This document shows, piece after piece, positions 27,226 through 36,682 of a stretch of DNA of 64,000 bases. A model generated the notes under the pieces. The model did not search any database, was not told where the DNA came from, and worked only from the letters and a program-made list of their open reading frames with translations. How positions within the stretch are numbered: position 1 is the first letter of the stretch; every line of letters begins with the position of its first letter. Position numbers and translations under genes: made by a program. Source of the DNA: Dendrosporobacter quercicolus (GTDB taxonomy: Bacteria; Bacillota; Negativicutes; DSM-1736; Dendrosporobacteraceae); NCBI RefSeq assembly GCF_900104455.1, contig NZ_FNHB01000001.1, forward strand, positions 124,001 to 188,000, read 5' to 3'.

Positions 27226-28266
27226 ATGGCTAAGTCAACAGAATTTTGGTTGAAGCTGGCAGTTATTTTGGCCGGTATTTATCTGTTAAGTCAGGTGACT
27301 TCCATCTATTTACCGGTCATTTTATCCATTATACTGACGTTTATTTTGAATCCGCTGGTCAATGTTTTGTCCCGGCAGCGATTGTGGCCTTTGAGAAGGG
27401 ATCTGGGCCGAGGTCCGGCGGTTTTTTTTGCTTTTTGCCTGACACTGCTTATTATCGCCATTGTCCTGTCCTTCATTTTGGCGCCGTTCTTTAATGAATT
27501 CAATAAATTGGTCAACAACCTGCCTTACCTAATGAAACAAATTCAGACATTAACCATTGAGGTTCAAAAACAGATTAATTATATTGCAATTGCCGGGCAT
27601 CTGCCTACGGCGGTGGAACAGGCCATGTCCAGTGCCGCCGCTTACTCCCTGGGGCTGGTACGGAGAATTGTCAATTCCATTTTCAACCTTGCTTCGGGTA
27701 TAATAGAATTAATTATTGTTCCGGTGCTCACTTACTACTTGCTGAAGGACTGGCAATTGATAAAAGAGAATGTCATCCTGTTATTCTCACCCGGAACCAG
27801 AGGCAAGGCCGGCCTGATCATTGACGAAATGGGGACGGCAGTGAGCGGCTATATCCGCGGGCAATTTATAGTAAGCATTATTGTGGGACTATTGGTGTTT
27901 GGCGGTATGTACGGCTTTGGCGTAGAATATCCGCTGGTGCTGGGGCTGTTGGCAACGATTACGGAAACCATCCCGATTATCGGACCAATCATCGGGGCCG
28001 TACCGGCAGTAGTCCTGGCGTATTTAGCCGCTCCGGCGCTGGCGGTAAAAGTAATCATCTTTTATTTAGTGGTGCAGCAATTTGAAAATCAGATTATTGT
28101 GCCGAAAATTATGGGGCATGTGATTGACTTGCATCCGATTGCTGTCATCATCAGCCTGCTGATCGGCGGCCAGTTATTCGGTGTTGCCGGGATGATGCTG
28201 GCGGTGCCGGTGGCGGCGATAGTGAAAGTATTGCTCAATCATTTATGGATAAAAGAGGAAAGATAG
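27226..28266 (+). CDS. AI-2E family permease
   Basis: A 346-residue membrane protein of the AI-2E/UPF0118 family with about eight helices. Family features are the long loop after helix 3 (FFNEFNKLVNNLPYLMKQI), the central YYLLKDW, GYIRGQFIVSIIVG, and the end motif PIIGPIIGAVPAVVLA followed by IIVPKIMGHVIDLHP. GGGGAGG precedes the ATG at 27226. Members export diverse small molecules or act as Na+/H+ antiporters. A second family member lies at 40510. Confidence 0.9.
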   Translation: MAKSTEFWLKLAVILAGIYLLSQVTSIYLPVILSIILTFILNPLVNVLSRQRLWPLRRDLGRGPAVFFAFCLTLLIIAIVLSFILAPFFNEFNKLVNNLPYLMKQIQTLTIEVQKQINYIAIAGHLPTAVEQAMSSAAAYSLGLVRRIVNSIFNLASGIIELIIVPVLTYYLLKDWQLIKENVILLFSPGTRGKAGLIIDEMGTAVSGYIRGQFIVSIIVGLLVFGGMYGFGVEYPLVLGLLATITETIPIIGPIIGAVPAVVLAYLAAPALAVKVIIFYLVVQQFENQIIVPKIMGHVIDLHPIAVIISLLIGGQLFGVAGMMLAVPVAAIVKVLLNHLWIKEER

Positions 28267-28275
28267 GTGATTTGT

Positions 28276-28728
28276 ATGGCTACAATTAATATGGGTGATC
28301 TTAAGCAACGCTTCCAGGAACGGCAGTATAAGCTGACCCCGCAGCGCCAGATCGTGCTGCAGGCTTTTGTTGACAACCCGGGCAAGCATTTGAGCGCCGA
28401 AGACGTTCACAACATTGTGCGCAAGCAGTCGGCCGAAATTGGACTGGCAACCGTTTATCGCACCTTAGAGCTGTTAAGTGATATGGATGTGTTGCAAAAA
28501 ATGGATTTTGGCGACGGACGCAGCCGTTATGAAATTAACGAAGACTCATCTGAGCATCATCATCATCATCTAATTTGTCTTAGCTGCGGAACAGTAAAAG
28601 AATTTGAGGATGATTTGCTGGAAACACTGGAAACGGTGATTGCCCGCAAGAGTAATTTTAAAATCGTGGATCATCAGGTGAAATTCTACGGCTACTGCGA
28701 CAAGTGCCAAAGCAGTCGTGAAGATTGA
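28276..28728 (+). CDS. Fur-family transcriptional regulator
   Basis: A 150-residue metal-responsive repressor. The winged-helix part contains KLTPQRQIVLQAF and GLATVYRTLELL. The metal part contains a run of five His (SEHHHHHLIC), a CLSC pair and a late CDKC pair that form the structural zinc site. AGGTG precedes the ATG at 28276; a GTG at 28267 is possible. Whether it senses iron, zinc or peroxide cannot be settled from sequence. Its last 11 bases overlap hemZ. Confidence 0.92.
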   Translation: MATINMGDLKQRFQERQYKLTPQRQIVLQAFVDNPGKHLSAEDVHNIVRKQSAEIGLATVYRTLELLSDMDVLQKMDFGDGRSRYEINEDSSEHHHHHLICLSCGTVKEFEDDLLETLETVIARKSNFKIVDHQVKFYGYCDKCQSSRED

Positions 28729-30232
28729 CTGGTTTTGTCTGGCTGATCAGGATGTGATACTGACTGGCGCGATTCATGAGGTCATGGAGTTATTTGGCGT
28801 ACAGCCAGCCGCAGCGCCGGCTGGCTGTACGGTCAGTCTTGGCAAACATACCGTTTTCTTAGAAAACTGCCTGGCTGTGGATTCTGATCTCGTGACTGTA
28901 ACAACGACAATGTACTACCATTCCAAAACAGACGATGGTGTTGACAAGCTTGTGGTCAGTAACTGCGATCGCCTGGCGAACAATCAGCCTGCGGCGGTAA
29001 AAAGAATCGTCAAACTGAATATTCTGGCCGCCATGCGTCAGCTGACCGGCAGGGGCGCGGTTCCCTGGGGGATTTTGCGAGGCATCCGGCCCGGTAAAAT
29101 TGTTCACCGGCTGCTTGATCAGGCGTTAAGCCGTACGGAGACGGTCAATACACTAAATGCTCATTATGGCATCGAGCAGGATAAAGCTGAGCTGATTACG
29201 GATATTGCTTTCCGGCAGCGCCGCTTTTTGCTGCTGCCGGAGAAGGCAAGCCGGTTGGTCAGTATTTATATTGGCATTCCTTTCTGCCCGTCCCGCTGTC
29301 TGTACTGTTCTTTTCCAGCTTATGTTTTGCCGGGCGTGCAGCAGACGGGCCGTTTTTTACAGGGGTTGGCCAAGGAAATCAAACTGGTGCGGGCGTTAAT
29401 GCAGCGGTATGGTTTCAGCGCTCAGACAGTCTATATCGGCGGCGGTACACCGACCAGCCTGAACAGCGGACAGTTCGCCGAGATGCTTGAAGGGGTACGG
29501 TCGGCTTTTGTCACTGCTGAAACCATGGAGTTTACGGTTGAGGCCGGCCGGCCCGACAGTATTGATGACAGGAAAATTGACGCAATGCGCCGAATGGGCG
29601 TTACCCGCGTTAGTGTCAATCCGCAAACAATGCAGGAAAAAACGTTAAAACAAATTGGACGAAAGCATACTGTCCGCGATATAATAAGCTTATTCCAAAA
29701 AATCCGGCAGTCAGGCGTTCCGGTCATTAATATGGACGTGATTGCCGGCCTGCCGGGTGAAAATGAACTTGATATCACTGATACGATGGAACAAATTTGC
29801 CATTTAGCGCCGGATAATCTAACTTTACATACATTGGCCCTAAAAAGAGGTTCTTTGCTGAAAGCCAGCTTGGCGGAGCATATTTTGCCCAGTCCTGAGA
29901 CAACGCAAAATATGCATAAAATAGCGGCGGCTTATGCCGGGAAACTGCAAATGCAGCCCTACTATTTATACCGCCAGAAGCACATAAGCGGTAACCTGGA
30001 GAATATCGGTTATGCCAAACCAGGCGCAGAGTGTGTGTATAACATTCAAATCATGGAAGAACGCCAGACCATATTTGGCCTTGGGCCGGCAGCTACCACC
30101 AAGATCGTCAACCCGGCCGGCTGGTCGCTGGAAAACCGGTTTAACGCCAAAGATCCGGCCACATATGTGAATAAAATTGATGATGCTCATTTCGAACGTT
30201 GTCAGTTGCTGGCTCAGGCGTTTGCTCACTAG
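28718..30232 (+). CDS. hemZ: oxygen-independent coproporphyrinogen oxidase-like radical SAM protein HemZ
   Basis: A 504-residue radical SAM protein. The cluster motif is CPSRCLYC (C-x3-C-x2-C) near residue 190, and YIGGGTPTSL and VSVNPQTMQEKTLKQIGRKH are HemN-family blocks. The 170-residue N-terminal extension separates HemZ from HemN and HemW. The start is GTG inside the fur gene, so translation is coupled. True coproporphyrinogen oxidase activity is not certain for HemZ. It is followed by hisS, as in other Firmicutes. Confidence 0.9.
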   Translation: MKIDWFCLADQDVILTGAIHEVMELFGVQPAAAPAGCTVSLGKHTVFLENCLAVDSDLVTVTTTMYYHSKTDDGVDKLVVSNCDRLANNQPAAVKRIVKLNILAAMRQLTGRGAVPWGILRGIRPGKIVHRLLDQALSRTETVNTLNAHYGIEQDKAELITDIAFRQRRFLLLPEKASRLVSIYIGIPFCPSRCLYCSFPAYVLPGVQQTGRFLQGLAKEIKLVRALMQRYGFSAQTVYIGGGTPTSLNSGQFAEMLEGVRSAFVTAETMEFTVEAGRPDSIDDRKIDAMRRMGVTRVSVNPQTMQEKTLKQIGRKHTVRDIISLFQKIRQSGVPVINMDVIAGLPGENELDITDTMEQICHLAPDNLTLHTLALKRGSLLKASLAEHILPSPETTQNMHKIAAAYAGKLQMQPYYLYRQKHISGNLENIGYAKPGAECVYNIQIMEERQTIFGLGPAATTKIVNPAGWSLENRFNAKDPATYVNKIDDAHFERCQLLAQAFAH

Positions 30233-30246
30233 GAAGGAGTTTTCTT

Positions 30247-31512
30247 ATGTTAATTTCAGGTCCGCGCGGGACCAAAGATATATTGCCTGAGGCCAGCGCC
30301 TATTGGCAGTATATAGAAAAAGCAGCCCGGGATGTTTGCTCTCTTTATGGCTATCGGGAAATCCGCACGCCGGTATTTGAGCATACCGAATTATTTTTGC
30401 GCGGTATTGGTGAAACTACTGATATTGTCGAGAAAGAGATGTATACCTTTAACGACCGGGGCGGCCGCAGCATTACCCTGCGCCCCGAAAATACCGCCGC
30501 AGTGGTCAGGGCTTTTTTGGAGCATAAACTGTATGCTGAGACGCCGCCGGCCAAGCTGTACTATATCGGACCGATGTTTCGCTATGATCGCCCTCAGGCC
30601 GGCCGTTTCCGCCAGTTTCATCAATTTGGCATTGAAGCCGCCGGGGCCAAAGGTCCGGCAATTGATGCCGAAGTTATCCGCCTGGCTGTGCATTTTTTGC
30701 AGAAGCTGGGGCTGAATGAGCTGGTGCTCCAGCTCAATTCGGTGGGCTGTCCGGAGTGCCGTCCTCAATACCGTAAAGCCCTGCAGGATTTTTTACGGGA
30801 AAAATTAGCGGATTTATGTTTCGACTGTCAGTCGCGATTTGAGCGAAATCCGCTGCGGATACTGGACTGCAAGGAAGAAAAATGCACCGGCTTGTCGCAG
30901 GGAGCTCCACAAATGGTGGACTGCCTTTGTGATGACTGCAGCCGTCATTTTACCCAGTTAAAACTGCTTTTAACCGCTGCCGGGCTGGAGTTTACGTTTA
31001 ACCCCCGCCTGGTTCGCGGACTGGATTACTATACCAAGACGGCTTTTGAAATCCAGTATGCGCCGCTGGGAGCGCAAAGCGCAGTATGCGGCGGCGGCCG
31101 ATATGACGGTTTGATTGAGGAATGCGGCGGTCAGCCTACACCTGGCATTGGTTTTGCCATCGGTTTGGAGCGGGTGTTGCTGGCTTTGGAAAAACAAGCA
31201 TTGCTGCCAGCCGTAACCGGATCGCTGGATGTGTTTGTCCTGCCGCTGGGTGAGCAGGCGCAGGCGGCGGCGTTTAAATTATTATGTGATTTGCGGCAGG
31301 CCGGATTTACTGCCGATATGGATTTTATGGGACGGAGCGTAAAAGCGCAAATGAAACTGGCCAATAAATTTTCGGCTAAATTTGCTGCTGTTATTGGCGA
31401 CAATGAAGTGCAAACCGGCCAGGTCAATGTAAAAAATATGGAAACCGGCGAGCAACAGCAGATAAGAATAGCGGATTTACTGAACAAGTTGAATACTGAG
31501 GTGAAAGATTAG
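30247..31512 (+). CDS. hisS: histidyl-tRNA synthetase
   Basis: Class II aminoacyl-tRNA synthetase, 421 residues. Motif 1 is in YREIRTPVFEHTELF, motif 2 in FRYDRPQAGRFRQFHQFG, and the HisA motif is LVRGLDYYTKTAFE. Motif 3 is GIGFAIGLERV. An anticodon-binding domain ends the protein. AAGGAG precedes the ATG at 30247. No T-box leader is present, because the gene follows hemZ directly. Confidence 0.97.
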   Translation: MLISGPRGTKDILPEASAYWQYIEKAARDVCSLYGYREIRTPVFEHTELFLRGIGETTDIVEKEMYTFNDRGGRSITLRPENTAAVVRAFLEHKLYAETPPAKLYYIGPMFRYDRPQAGRFRQFHQFGIEAAGAKGPAIDAEVIRLAVHFLQKLGLNELVLQLNSVGCPECRPQYRKALQDFLREKLADLCFDCQSRFERNPLRILDCKEEKCTGLSQGAPQMVDCLCDDCSRHFTQLKLLLTAAGLEFTFNPRLVRGLDYYTKTAFEIQYAPLGAQSAVCGGGRYDGLIEECGGQPTPGIGFAIGLERVLLALEKQALLPAVTGSLDVFVLPLGEQAQAAAFKLLCDLRQAGFTADMDFMGRSVKAQMKLANKFSAKFAAVIGDNEVQTGQVNVKNMETGEQQQIRIADLLNKLNTEVKD

Positions 31513-31514
31513 TC

Positions 31515-33305
31515 ATGGATACATTGGCAGGATTTGAACGAACTCACTCATGTGGTACGATATCAGAACAACAGGCGGATCAGGCGGTTGTACTGTGCGG
31601 CTGGGTAGCCAGACGCCGGGACCATGGAGGATTAATCTTTGTTGATTTGCGGGACCGGTCCGGTATTGTGCAAGTAGTGTTTTCTTCGGCAATGGCTGAG
31701 CAGGCATTTATCAAGGCCGAATCGCTGCGAACAGAATTTGTCATTGCAGTAAAGGGAACGGTTAGATTACGAGCAGCCGACACGGTCAATGCAAACATGC
31801 CAACCGGTCATGTTGAGGTGTATTGCCAGGAATTAAGAATATTGAATAAGGCTAAAACGCCGCCGTTTTATATTCAGGACAATATTGACGTAGATGAGAC
31901 CTTGCGGCTGAAATATCGCTATCTGGACTTGCGCCGGCCCGAGATGCAGCGCAATCTGATGCTGCGTCATCGTGTAACCAAAGTGATGCGGGATTTTTTT
32001 GACCGGAACGGCTTTATTGAAATTGAAACGCCGATGCTGACCAAAAGCAGCCCGGAAGGCGCCAGAGATTATCTTGTGCCAAGCAGGGTTAACCCCGGGA
32101 AATTTTTTGCTCTGCCCCAGTCGCCGCAGCTATTCAAACAAATTTTAATGGTTGCCGGAATGGAAAGGTATTTTCAGATCGTCAGATGTTTCCGGGATGA
32201 AGACCTGCGGGCTGACCGCCAGCCGGAGTTTACTCAGCTTGATATTGAAATGTCTTTTATTGACCGTGAGGAAATTCTCGGAATGATGGAAGCACTGGCG
32301 GCTCAAATGTTTAAAGAATCCATCGGCGCCGATATAGCGCTGCCGTTCAAGCGGTTAAGCTATGATGAAGCGATGGATACATACGGCTCGGATAAACCGG
32401 ATATCAGGTTTGGCCTGGAACTGGTCGATATTTCTTCGGTAGTCAAGGGGTCAGATTTTAAAGTCTTTGAAACCGTTTTACAAAACGGCGGTCAGGTCAA
32501 AGCCATTAATGTCAAAGGCTATGCCGCCATTCCCCGGCGTGAGCTGGATGGTCTGGTTGATTATGTTTCCACTTACGGCGCAAAGGGTCTGGCCTGGATT
32601 TGCCATACTGACGAGGGGATAAAATCACCCATCGCCAAGTTCTTCTCAGATGACATTCTCAAGGCTGTTACGGCTGCCACGAAAGCGGAAACCGGCGACT
32701 TGCTGCTGATCATTGCCGATCAGCCGAAGGTAGTGGCTCAGGCCTTGGGGCAGCTCCGGCTGGAAATGGGACGAAGGCTGAAATTAATTGATCCTGATAA
32801 GCTGGCTTTCTTGTGGATTGTTGATTTTCCGATGTTCGAATATGACGACGCCGAACAGCGGTGGGTAGCCATGCATCATCCGTTTACCTCTCCCCGGGAT
32901 GAAGACATTGCGTACCTGGACAGTGATCCCGGCCGGATCAAAGCCAAAGCCTACGATATGGTTTTAAACGGAACGGAAATTGGCGGCGGCAGTATTAGAA
33001 TTTACAACCGTCAATTACAGGAAAAGGTTTTCCAGGCCATTGGTCTTTCTCCCGAAGAAGCCAAAGCTAAGTTTGGCTATCTGCTGGACGCCTTTGAATA
33101 TGGAACGCCACCGCACGGCGGCATTGCTTTCGGTTTGGACAGACTGATTATGCTGATGGCCAAGCGGAGTTCCATTCGTGATGTGATTGCTTTTCCCAAA
33201 ACACAGAGTGCAACCGATATCATGACCCAGGCTCCTTCAGAGGTTGCCGCCGAGCAGTTGAAAGAATTGCATATACGGGCAACTGGGGCGGGCAAGAAAA
33301 TCTGA
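31515..33305 (+). CDS. aspS: aspartyl-tRNA synthetase
   Basis: Class II synthetase of the bacterial type, 596 residues. The N-terminal OB fold recognises the anticodon (LCGWVARRRDHGGLIFVDLRD). Motif 2 is FRDEDLRADRQPEFTQLD. The bacterial GAD insertion domain and motif 3 (GIAFGLDRLIML) follow. It starts two bases after hisS. It may charge tRNA-Asn as well if no AsnRS exists, but this window cannot show that. Confidence 0.97.
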   Translation: MDTLAGFERTHSCGTISEQQADQAVVLCGWVARRRDHGGLIFVDLRDRSGIVQVVFSSAMAEQAFIKAESLRTEFVIAVKGTVRLRAADTVNANMPTGHVEVYCQELRILNKAKTPPFYIQDNIDVDETLRLKYRYLDLRRPEMQRNLMLRHRVTKVMRDFFDRNGFIEIETPMLTKSSPEGARDYLVPSRVNPGKFFALPQSPQLFKQILMVAGMERYFQIVRCFRDEDLRADRQPEFTQLDIEMSFIDREEILGMMEALAAQMFKESIGADIALPFKRLSYDEAMDTYGSDKPDIRFGLELVDISSVVKGSDFKVFETVLQNGGQVKAINVKGYAAIPRRELDGLVDYVSTYGAKGLAWICHTDEGIKSPIAKFFSDDILKAVTAATKAETGDLLLIIADQPKVVAQALGQLRLEMGRRLKLIDPDKLAFLWIVDFPMFEYDDAEQRWVAMHHPFTSPRDEDIAYLDSDPGRIKAKAYDMVLNGTEIGGGSIRIYNRQLQEKVFQAIGLSPEEAKAKFGYLLDAFEYGTPPHGGIAFGLDRLIMLMAKRSSIRDVIAFPKTQSATDIMTQAPSEVAAEQLKELHIRATGAGKKI

Positions 33306-33340
33306 CCAGCAATTGGCACAATGTTCCAAGCGGGCGGCGC

Positions 33341-33369
33341 TTGCAATTGAGTGAGTTATCTGATAATAT
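33341..33369 (+). promoter_or_regulatory. promoter of the 6S RNA candidate
   Basis: TTGCAA (33341-33346) and TAATAT (33364-33369) with a 17-base spacer lie just upstream of the predicted RNA start near 33376. Confidence 0.65.
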
Positions 33370-33375
33370 AAGCAT

Positions 33376-33580
33376 GTAGAAAATATTAGATTTGATCCTG
33401 CTGTGTACGCGTAATGCCGATATGTTTTGATCCAACACTTTAACATTGGGAGTTTTATCTCTGTTTATGGCGTGTAGGCCCAATTGAGGGAAACCCAGGA
33501 ATAAACAGGCGGACACCCACCTGCTCAGGCAGGTTCAAAACAGCGGCAGTGCGGCATGGTGGGCCGGGTGAATATTTTTA
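33376..33580 (+). ncRNA. ssrS: candidate 6S RNA
   Basis: A roughly 200-base gene-free stretch folds like 6S RNA, which binds sigma-A RNA polymerase and mimics an open promoter. Closing stem AAAATATT (33380-33387) pairs with AATATTTT (33571-33578), and ATGCCG (33414-33419) pairs with CGGCAT (33552-33557). A large central bubble follows. The terminal stem CTGTTTAT (33471-33478) pairs with ATAAACAG (33501-33508). A small 3'-strand hairpin ACCTGC/GCAGGT lies in the bubble. The 3' part GGTTCAAAAC...GCGGCATGGT resembles the conserved 6S strand. Position after aspS matches Bacillus 6S-1 (bsrA). Confidence 0.75.
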
Positions 33581-33584
33581 ATTT

Positions 33585-33619
33585 AAAAAAAACACTAACT
33601 TTTGGAGTTAGTGTTTTTT
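33585..33619 (+). terminator. strong terminator after the 6S RNA candidate
   Basis: AACACTAACT and its exact complement AGTTAGTGTT, with flanking A and T runs, enclose TTTGG and end in a T run. Confidence 0.9.
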
Positions 33620-33693
33620 ATTTGCCAGGAATTCGGTATAATGTCACGAAAAGCATTATATTATACTTACTATCAACCTAAGGAGTTTACCGA

Positions 33694-34725
33694 ATGCCAA
33701 TGATCGATTTACGCAGCGATACAGTAACCCAGCCGACGGAAGCGATGCGCCGAGCCATGTATACAGCCGAAGTCGGGGATGATGTTTATGGAGAAGATCC
33801 TACGGTTAACAGACTGGAACAACTGGGAGCTGAACTAACCGGAAAGGAAGCGGCTCTGTTTGTCGCCAGCGGCACGATGGGCAATCAGCTGGCCGTTATG
33901 ACGCACAGCCCAAAAGGCGATGAAATTATTTGTGAGGCGGAGTCTCATCTTTTTTACTACGAGGTTGGCGGCCTGGCCTATCTGGCCGGAGTTCAGGCCC
34001 GGCCGCTGACTGGCGATAAAGGAATACTTCCCGCCGCCGCCATTGATGCCGCGGTACGCCCGGCTGATATCCACCAGCCGCATACCAGTCTGATTTGCCT
34101 GGAAAATACGCATAACCGCGCCGGCGGCACTTATTACAGTATTGACCAACTCAAGGAAATCAGCCGGTTGGCTGCAGAGCGGGAAATAGCTGTCCATACC
34201 GATGGCGCGAGGCTGTTTAACGCGGCTGTGGCCCAACAAACGACAATTGCCGAACTGACCCAATACAGCGATACCGTCAGCATCTGTCTGTCTAAGGGCC
34301 TGGGCGCTCCGGCAGGCTCATTGCTGGTTGGCTCCGCTGCGTTTATCGTCCGGGCGCGGCGATTCCGGAAAATGCTGGGGGGCGGAATGCGCCAGGCCGG
34401 CATTCTCGCCGCCGCGGCGCTGGTCGGCCTAACCAGTATGGTTGAACGGCTGGCTGATGATCATCACCATGCCCGGCAATTGGGCGAGGCTGCTGCTCAT
34501 TTGGGCTTGGAAGTTGATCTGGCGACAGTCAAAACCAATATTGTTATTTTTGACGTGGAAAAAACGGGGAAAAATGCCCGGCAAGTGATTGAATTGCTCC
34601 AACAGGCAGGTGTAAAAGCCAATGCTTTTGGTGAATATAAAGTACGGTTTGTTACGCATTATGGCGTGACCGGAGCCGATGTTGAAAATACGATCAGGGC
34701 ATTGGCCCAAATTGTCAAAGGGTGA
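33694..34725 (+). CDS. ltaE: low-specificity L-threonine aldolase
   Basis: PLP enzyme of 343 residues that cleaves threonine and allo-threonine to glycine and acetaldehyde. IDLRSDTVTQPTEAMR is the typical N terminus, and DDVYGEDPTVN follows. The PLP lysine is K201 in SICLSKGLGAP. HTDGARLFNAAVA is the other conserved block. CTAAGGAG precedes the ATG. The end of the gene nearly meets the start of rarA. Confidence 0.95.
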   Translation: MPMIDLRSDTVTQPTEAMRRAMYTAEVGDDVYGEDPTVNRLEQLGAELTGKEAALFVASGTMGNQLAVMTHSPKGDEIICEAESHLFYYEVGGLAYLAGVQARPLTGDKGILPAAAIDAAVRPADIHQPHTSLICLENTHNRAGGTYYSIDQLKEISRLAAEREIAVHTDGARLFNAAVAQQTTIAELTQYSDTVSICLSKGLGAPAGSLLVGSAAFIVRARRFRKMLGGGMRQAGILAAAALVGLTSMVERLADDHHHARQLGEAAAHLGLEVDLATVKTNIVIFDVEKTGKNARQVIELLQQAGVKANAFGEYKVRFVTHYGVTGADVENTIRALAQIVKG

Positions 34726-34729
34726 TCAT

Positions 34730-36043
34730 ATGGATTTGTTTTCTTATGCCAGCCAGTCGCTGCTGGAAAGCAATGCGCCACTGGCGACTAAAATGCGTCC
34801 GCAGGTACTTGAAGACTATGTTGGCCAGGAGGAAATCACCGGCAGCGGCAAGTTTTTACGGCGTATGATTGACACTGATAAAGTACCTTCAATGATTTTA
34901 TTTGGTCCGCCAGGCACCGGAAAAACAACCTTAGCCGAAATTATCGCCAATGCCACCAACAGCCAGTTTGAAAAATTAAACGCAGTGGCTGCCGGTATTG
35001 GCGATGTCCGGAAAATTGTTGAAGCCGCCAAGGAGCGGCTGAAGCTGGAGCGGCGCAGGACCATTCTGTTTATTGATGAAATTCATCGCTTCAACAAGAG
35101 CCAGCAGGATGTATTGCTGCCCTATGTGGAGGACGGCCGTCTTATCCTAATCGGTGCAACCACGGAAAACCCCTATTTTTCGGTAAATTCACCGCTTTTG
35201 TCCCGGATGAGGGTGGTGCGCCTTAAAGCGCTGGACTTAACGGCCATTACCAAGATCTTAAAGCGGGCAATCGCTGATTGCGAGAAAGGCTTGGGCAATC
35301 AGCAAATAACTTATGAGGAAGCTATTTTTGAAACAATTTATCTTGTTTCCAACGGGGATGCCCGGGTGGCCTTAAATATTCTGGAACAATGCGCGGCCAT
35401 GCTGGAAGGAACCGGAAAAATAACCAGCCAAACCATTCAGGCTATTGTCGGCGAGAAAATGCAGCGCTATGACAAGCAGGGCGATAACCACTATGACGTT
35501 GTCTCGGCCTTCATCAAAAGCATGCGCGGCTCAGATCCCGATGCCGCCTTGCATTATCTGGCCAGAATGTTGTCAGCCGGTGAAGATTTGAATTTTATTG
35601 CCAGGCGGGTGGTTATTTGTGCGGCCGAGGATGTAGGAAATGCCGATCCGCAGGCGCTGGTGGTGGCTATGGCGGCGGCCAATGCCGCTCAGTTTACCGG
35701 AATGCCTGAAGCCAGAATACCTTTGGCTCAGGCGGTTGCCTATATTGCTTCAGCGCCAAAAAGCAATGCGGCGTACAGGGGGATCAACGCTGCTTTGGCT
35801 GATCTGCAAACCAAAGACAGCGGCTTGGTGCCGGGGCACTTGCGTGATGCCAGTTATCAGGGCGCGGAAAAACTTGGCCATGGAAGTGGTTACCAGTATC
35901 CGCATGATTTTGCCGGCAATTTTGTTCAGCAGGCTTATTTGCCGGACACCCTGCGCGCAGCCAGTTACTATCAGCCAACCGATCATGGCGCTGAGGCCGG
36001 GATGAAAGCGAGGCTGCGCAAAATTTGGGGCAACCGCTATTAG
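34730..36043 (+). CDS. rarA: replication-associated recombination ATPase RarA (MgsA)
   Basis: AAA+ protein of 437 residues acting at stalled replication forks. Walker A is GPPGTGKTT, Walker B FIDEIHRF, and sensor 1 lies in IGATTENP. The C-terminal tetramerisation region (YRGINAALADLQ, YQYPHDF) is characteristic. It starts four bases after ltaE. In Bacillus the gene (yrvN/mgsA) also precedes an Rrf2 regulator, cysteine desulfurase and mnmA. Confidence 0.96.
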   Translation: MDLFSYASQSLLESNAPLATKMRPQVLEDYVGQEEITGSGKFLRRMIDTDKVPSMILFGPPGTGKTTLAEIIANATNSQFEKLNAVAAGIGDVRKIVEAAKERLKLERRRTILFIDEIHRFNKSQQDVLLPYVEDGRLILIGATTENPYFSVNSPLLSRMRVVRLKALDLTAITKILKRAIADCEKGLGNQQITYEEAIFETIYLVSNGDARVALNILEQCAAMLEGTGKITSQTIQAIVGEKMQRYDKQGDNHYDVVSAFIKSMRGSDPDAALHYLARMLSAGEDLNFIARRVVICAAEDVGNADPQALVVAMAAANAAQFTGMPEARIPLAQAVAYIASAPKSNAAYRGINAALADLQTKDSGLVPGHLRDASYQGAEKLGHGSGYQYPHDFAGNFVQQAYLPDTLRAASYYQPTDHGAEAGMKARLRKIWGNRY

Positions 36044-36164
36044 GTGGCTCCGGGCGGCTGATTTTCTTGGTCACTTAAAGTTTTAGGACTGTACCTGCGG
36101 TTTTTTCGTATAGATTTTAAGCATAATAGAATAGAAATGAATCAGAAAAAACGATATTTTAGTT

Positions 36165-36198
36165 TTGACAAGGGAGATTTTTTCTGGTATATTTATAC
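36165..36198 (+). promoter_or_regulatory. promoter and possible operator of the isc operon
   Basis: TTGACA (36165-36170) and TATATT (36188-36193) have a 17-base spacer, ending about 50 bases before iscR. GTATATTTATAC (36187-36198), an inverted repeat of GTATA, overlaps the -10 box and is a good place for autorepression by the Rrf2 protein. Confidence 0.75.
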
Positions 36199-36244
36199 TC
36201 AATAAAACCTATCGATTTACTCGGGATAAACGGGAGAGATTTTT

Positions 36245-36679
36245 TTGAAATTATCAACCAAAGGACGATATGGTGTTTCAGCAATGTATGATTTAGCCAT
36301 GCATTATGGACAAGGTCCGATATCCTTAAAAAGCGTAGCTCAGCGGCAGGGAATTTCAGAACATTATCTGGAGCAACTGATGGGAACGCTGCGCAAGGCG
36401 GGGTATGTGAAAAGCCTGCGGGGGGCGCAGGGTGGCTACACCTTGACGAAAGACCCGTCCCGGATCACTGTCGGTGATATCATCACGATTATGGAAGGTC
36501 CGATCGCCCCTGTTGACTGTTTGCTGACCGATGATGTTGTCAATGCTTACTGCGATCGAGCCGGCCAATGTGTAACCAGAGGGGTGTGGGCTAAAGTACG
36601 TGATAGTATAAATGATGTTTTACATTCCATTTCTCTCGCAGATCTATGTCGTGATGATAAAGTACAAGGAGATGAATAG
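36245..36679 (+). CDS. iscR: Rrf2-family regulator, IscR-like with Fe-S cysteines
   Basis: A 144-residue winged-helix regulator. STKGRYGVSAMYDLA and AYVKSLRGAQGGYTL-like blocks are typical of Rrf2 proteins. Cysteines 92, 103 and 109 are arranged like the cluster ligands of IscR and absent from the CymR repressor as I recall it. The start is TTG at 36245 after CGGGAGAG. It heads an operon with iscS, iscU and mnmA, so feedback by Fe-S status is likely. Confidence 0.85.
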   Translation: MKLSTKGRYGVSAMYDLAMHYGQGPISLKSVAQRQGISEHYLEQLMGTLRKAGYVKSLRGAQGGYTLTKDPSRITVGDIITIMEGPIAPVDCLLTDDVVNAYCDRAGQCVTRGVWAKVRDSINDVLHSISLADLCRDDKVQGDE

Positions 36680-36682
36680 TTC

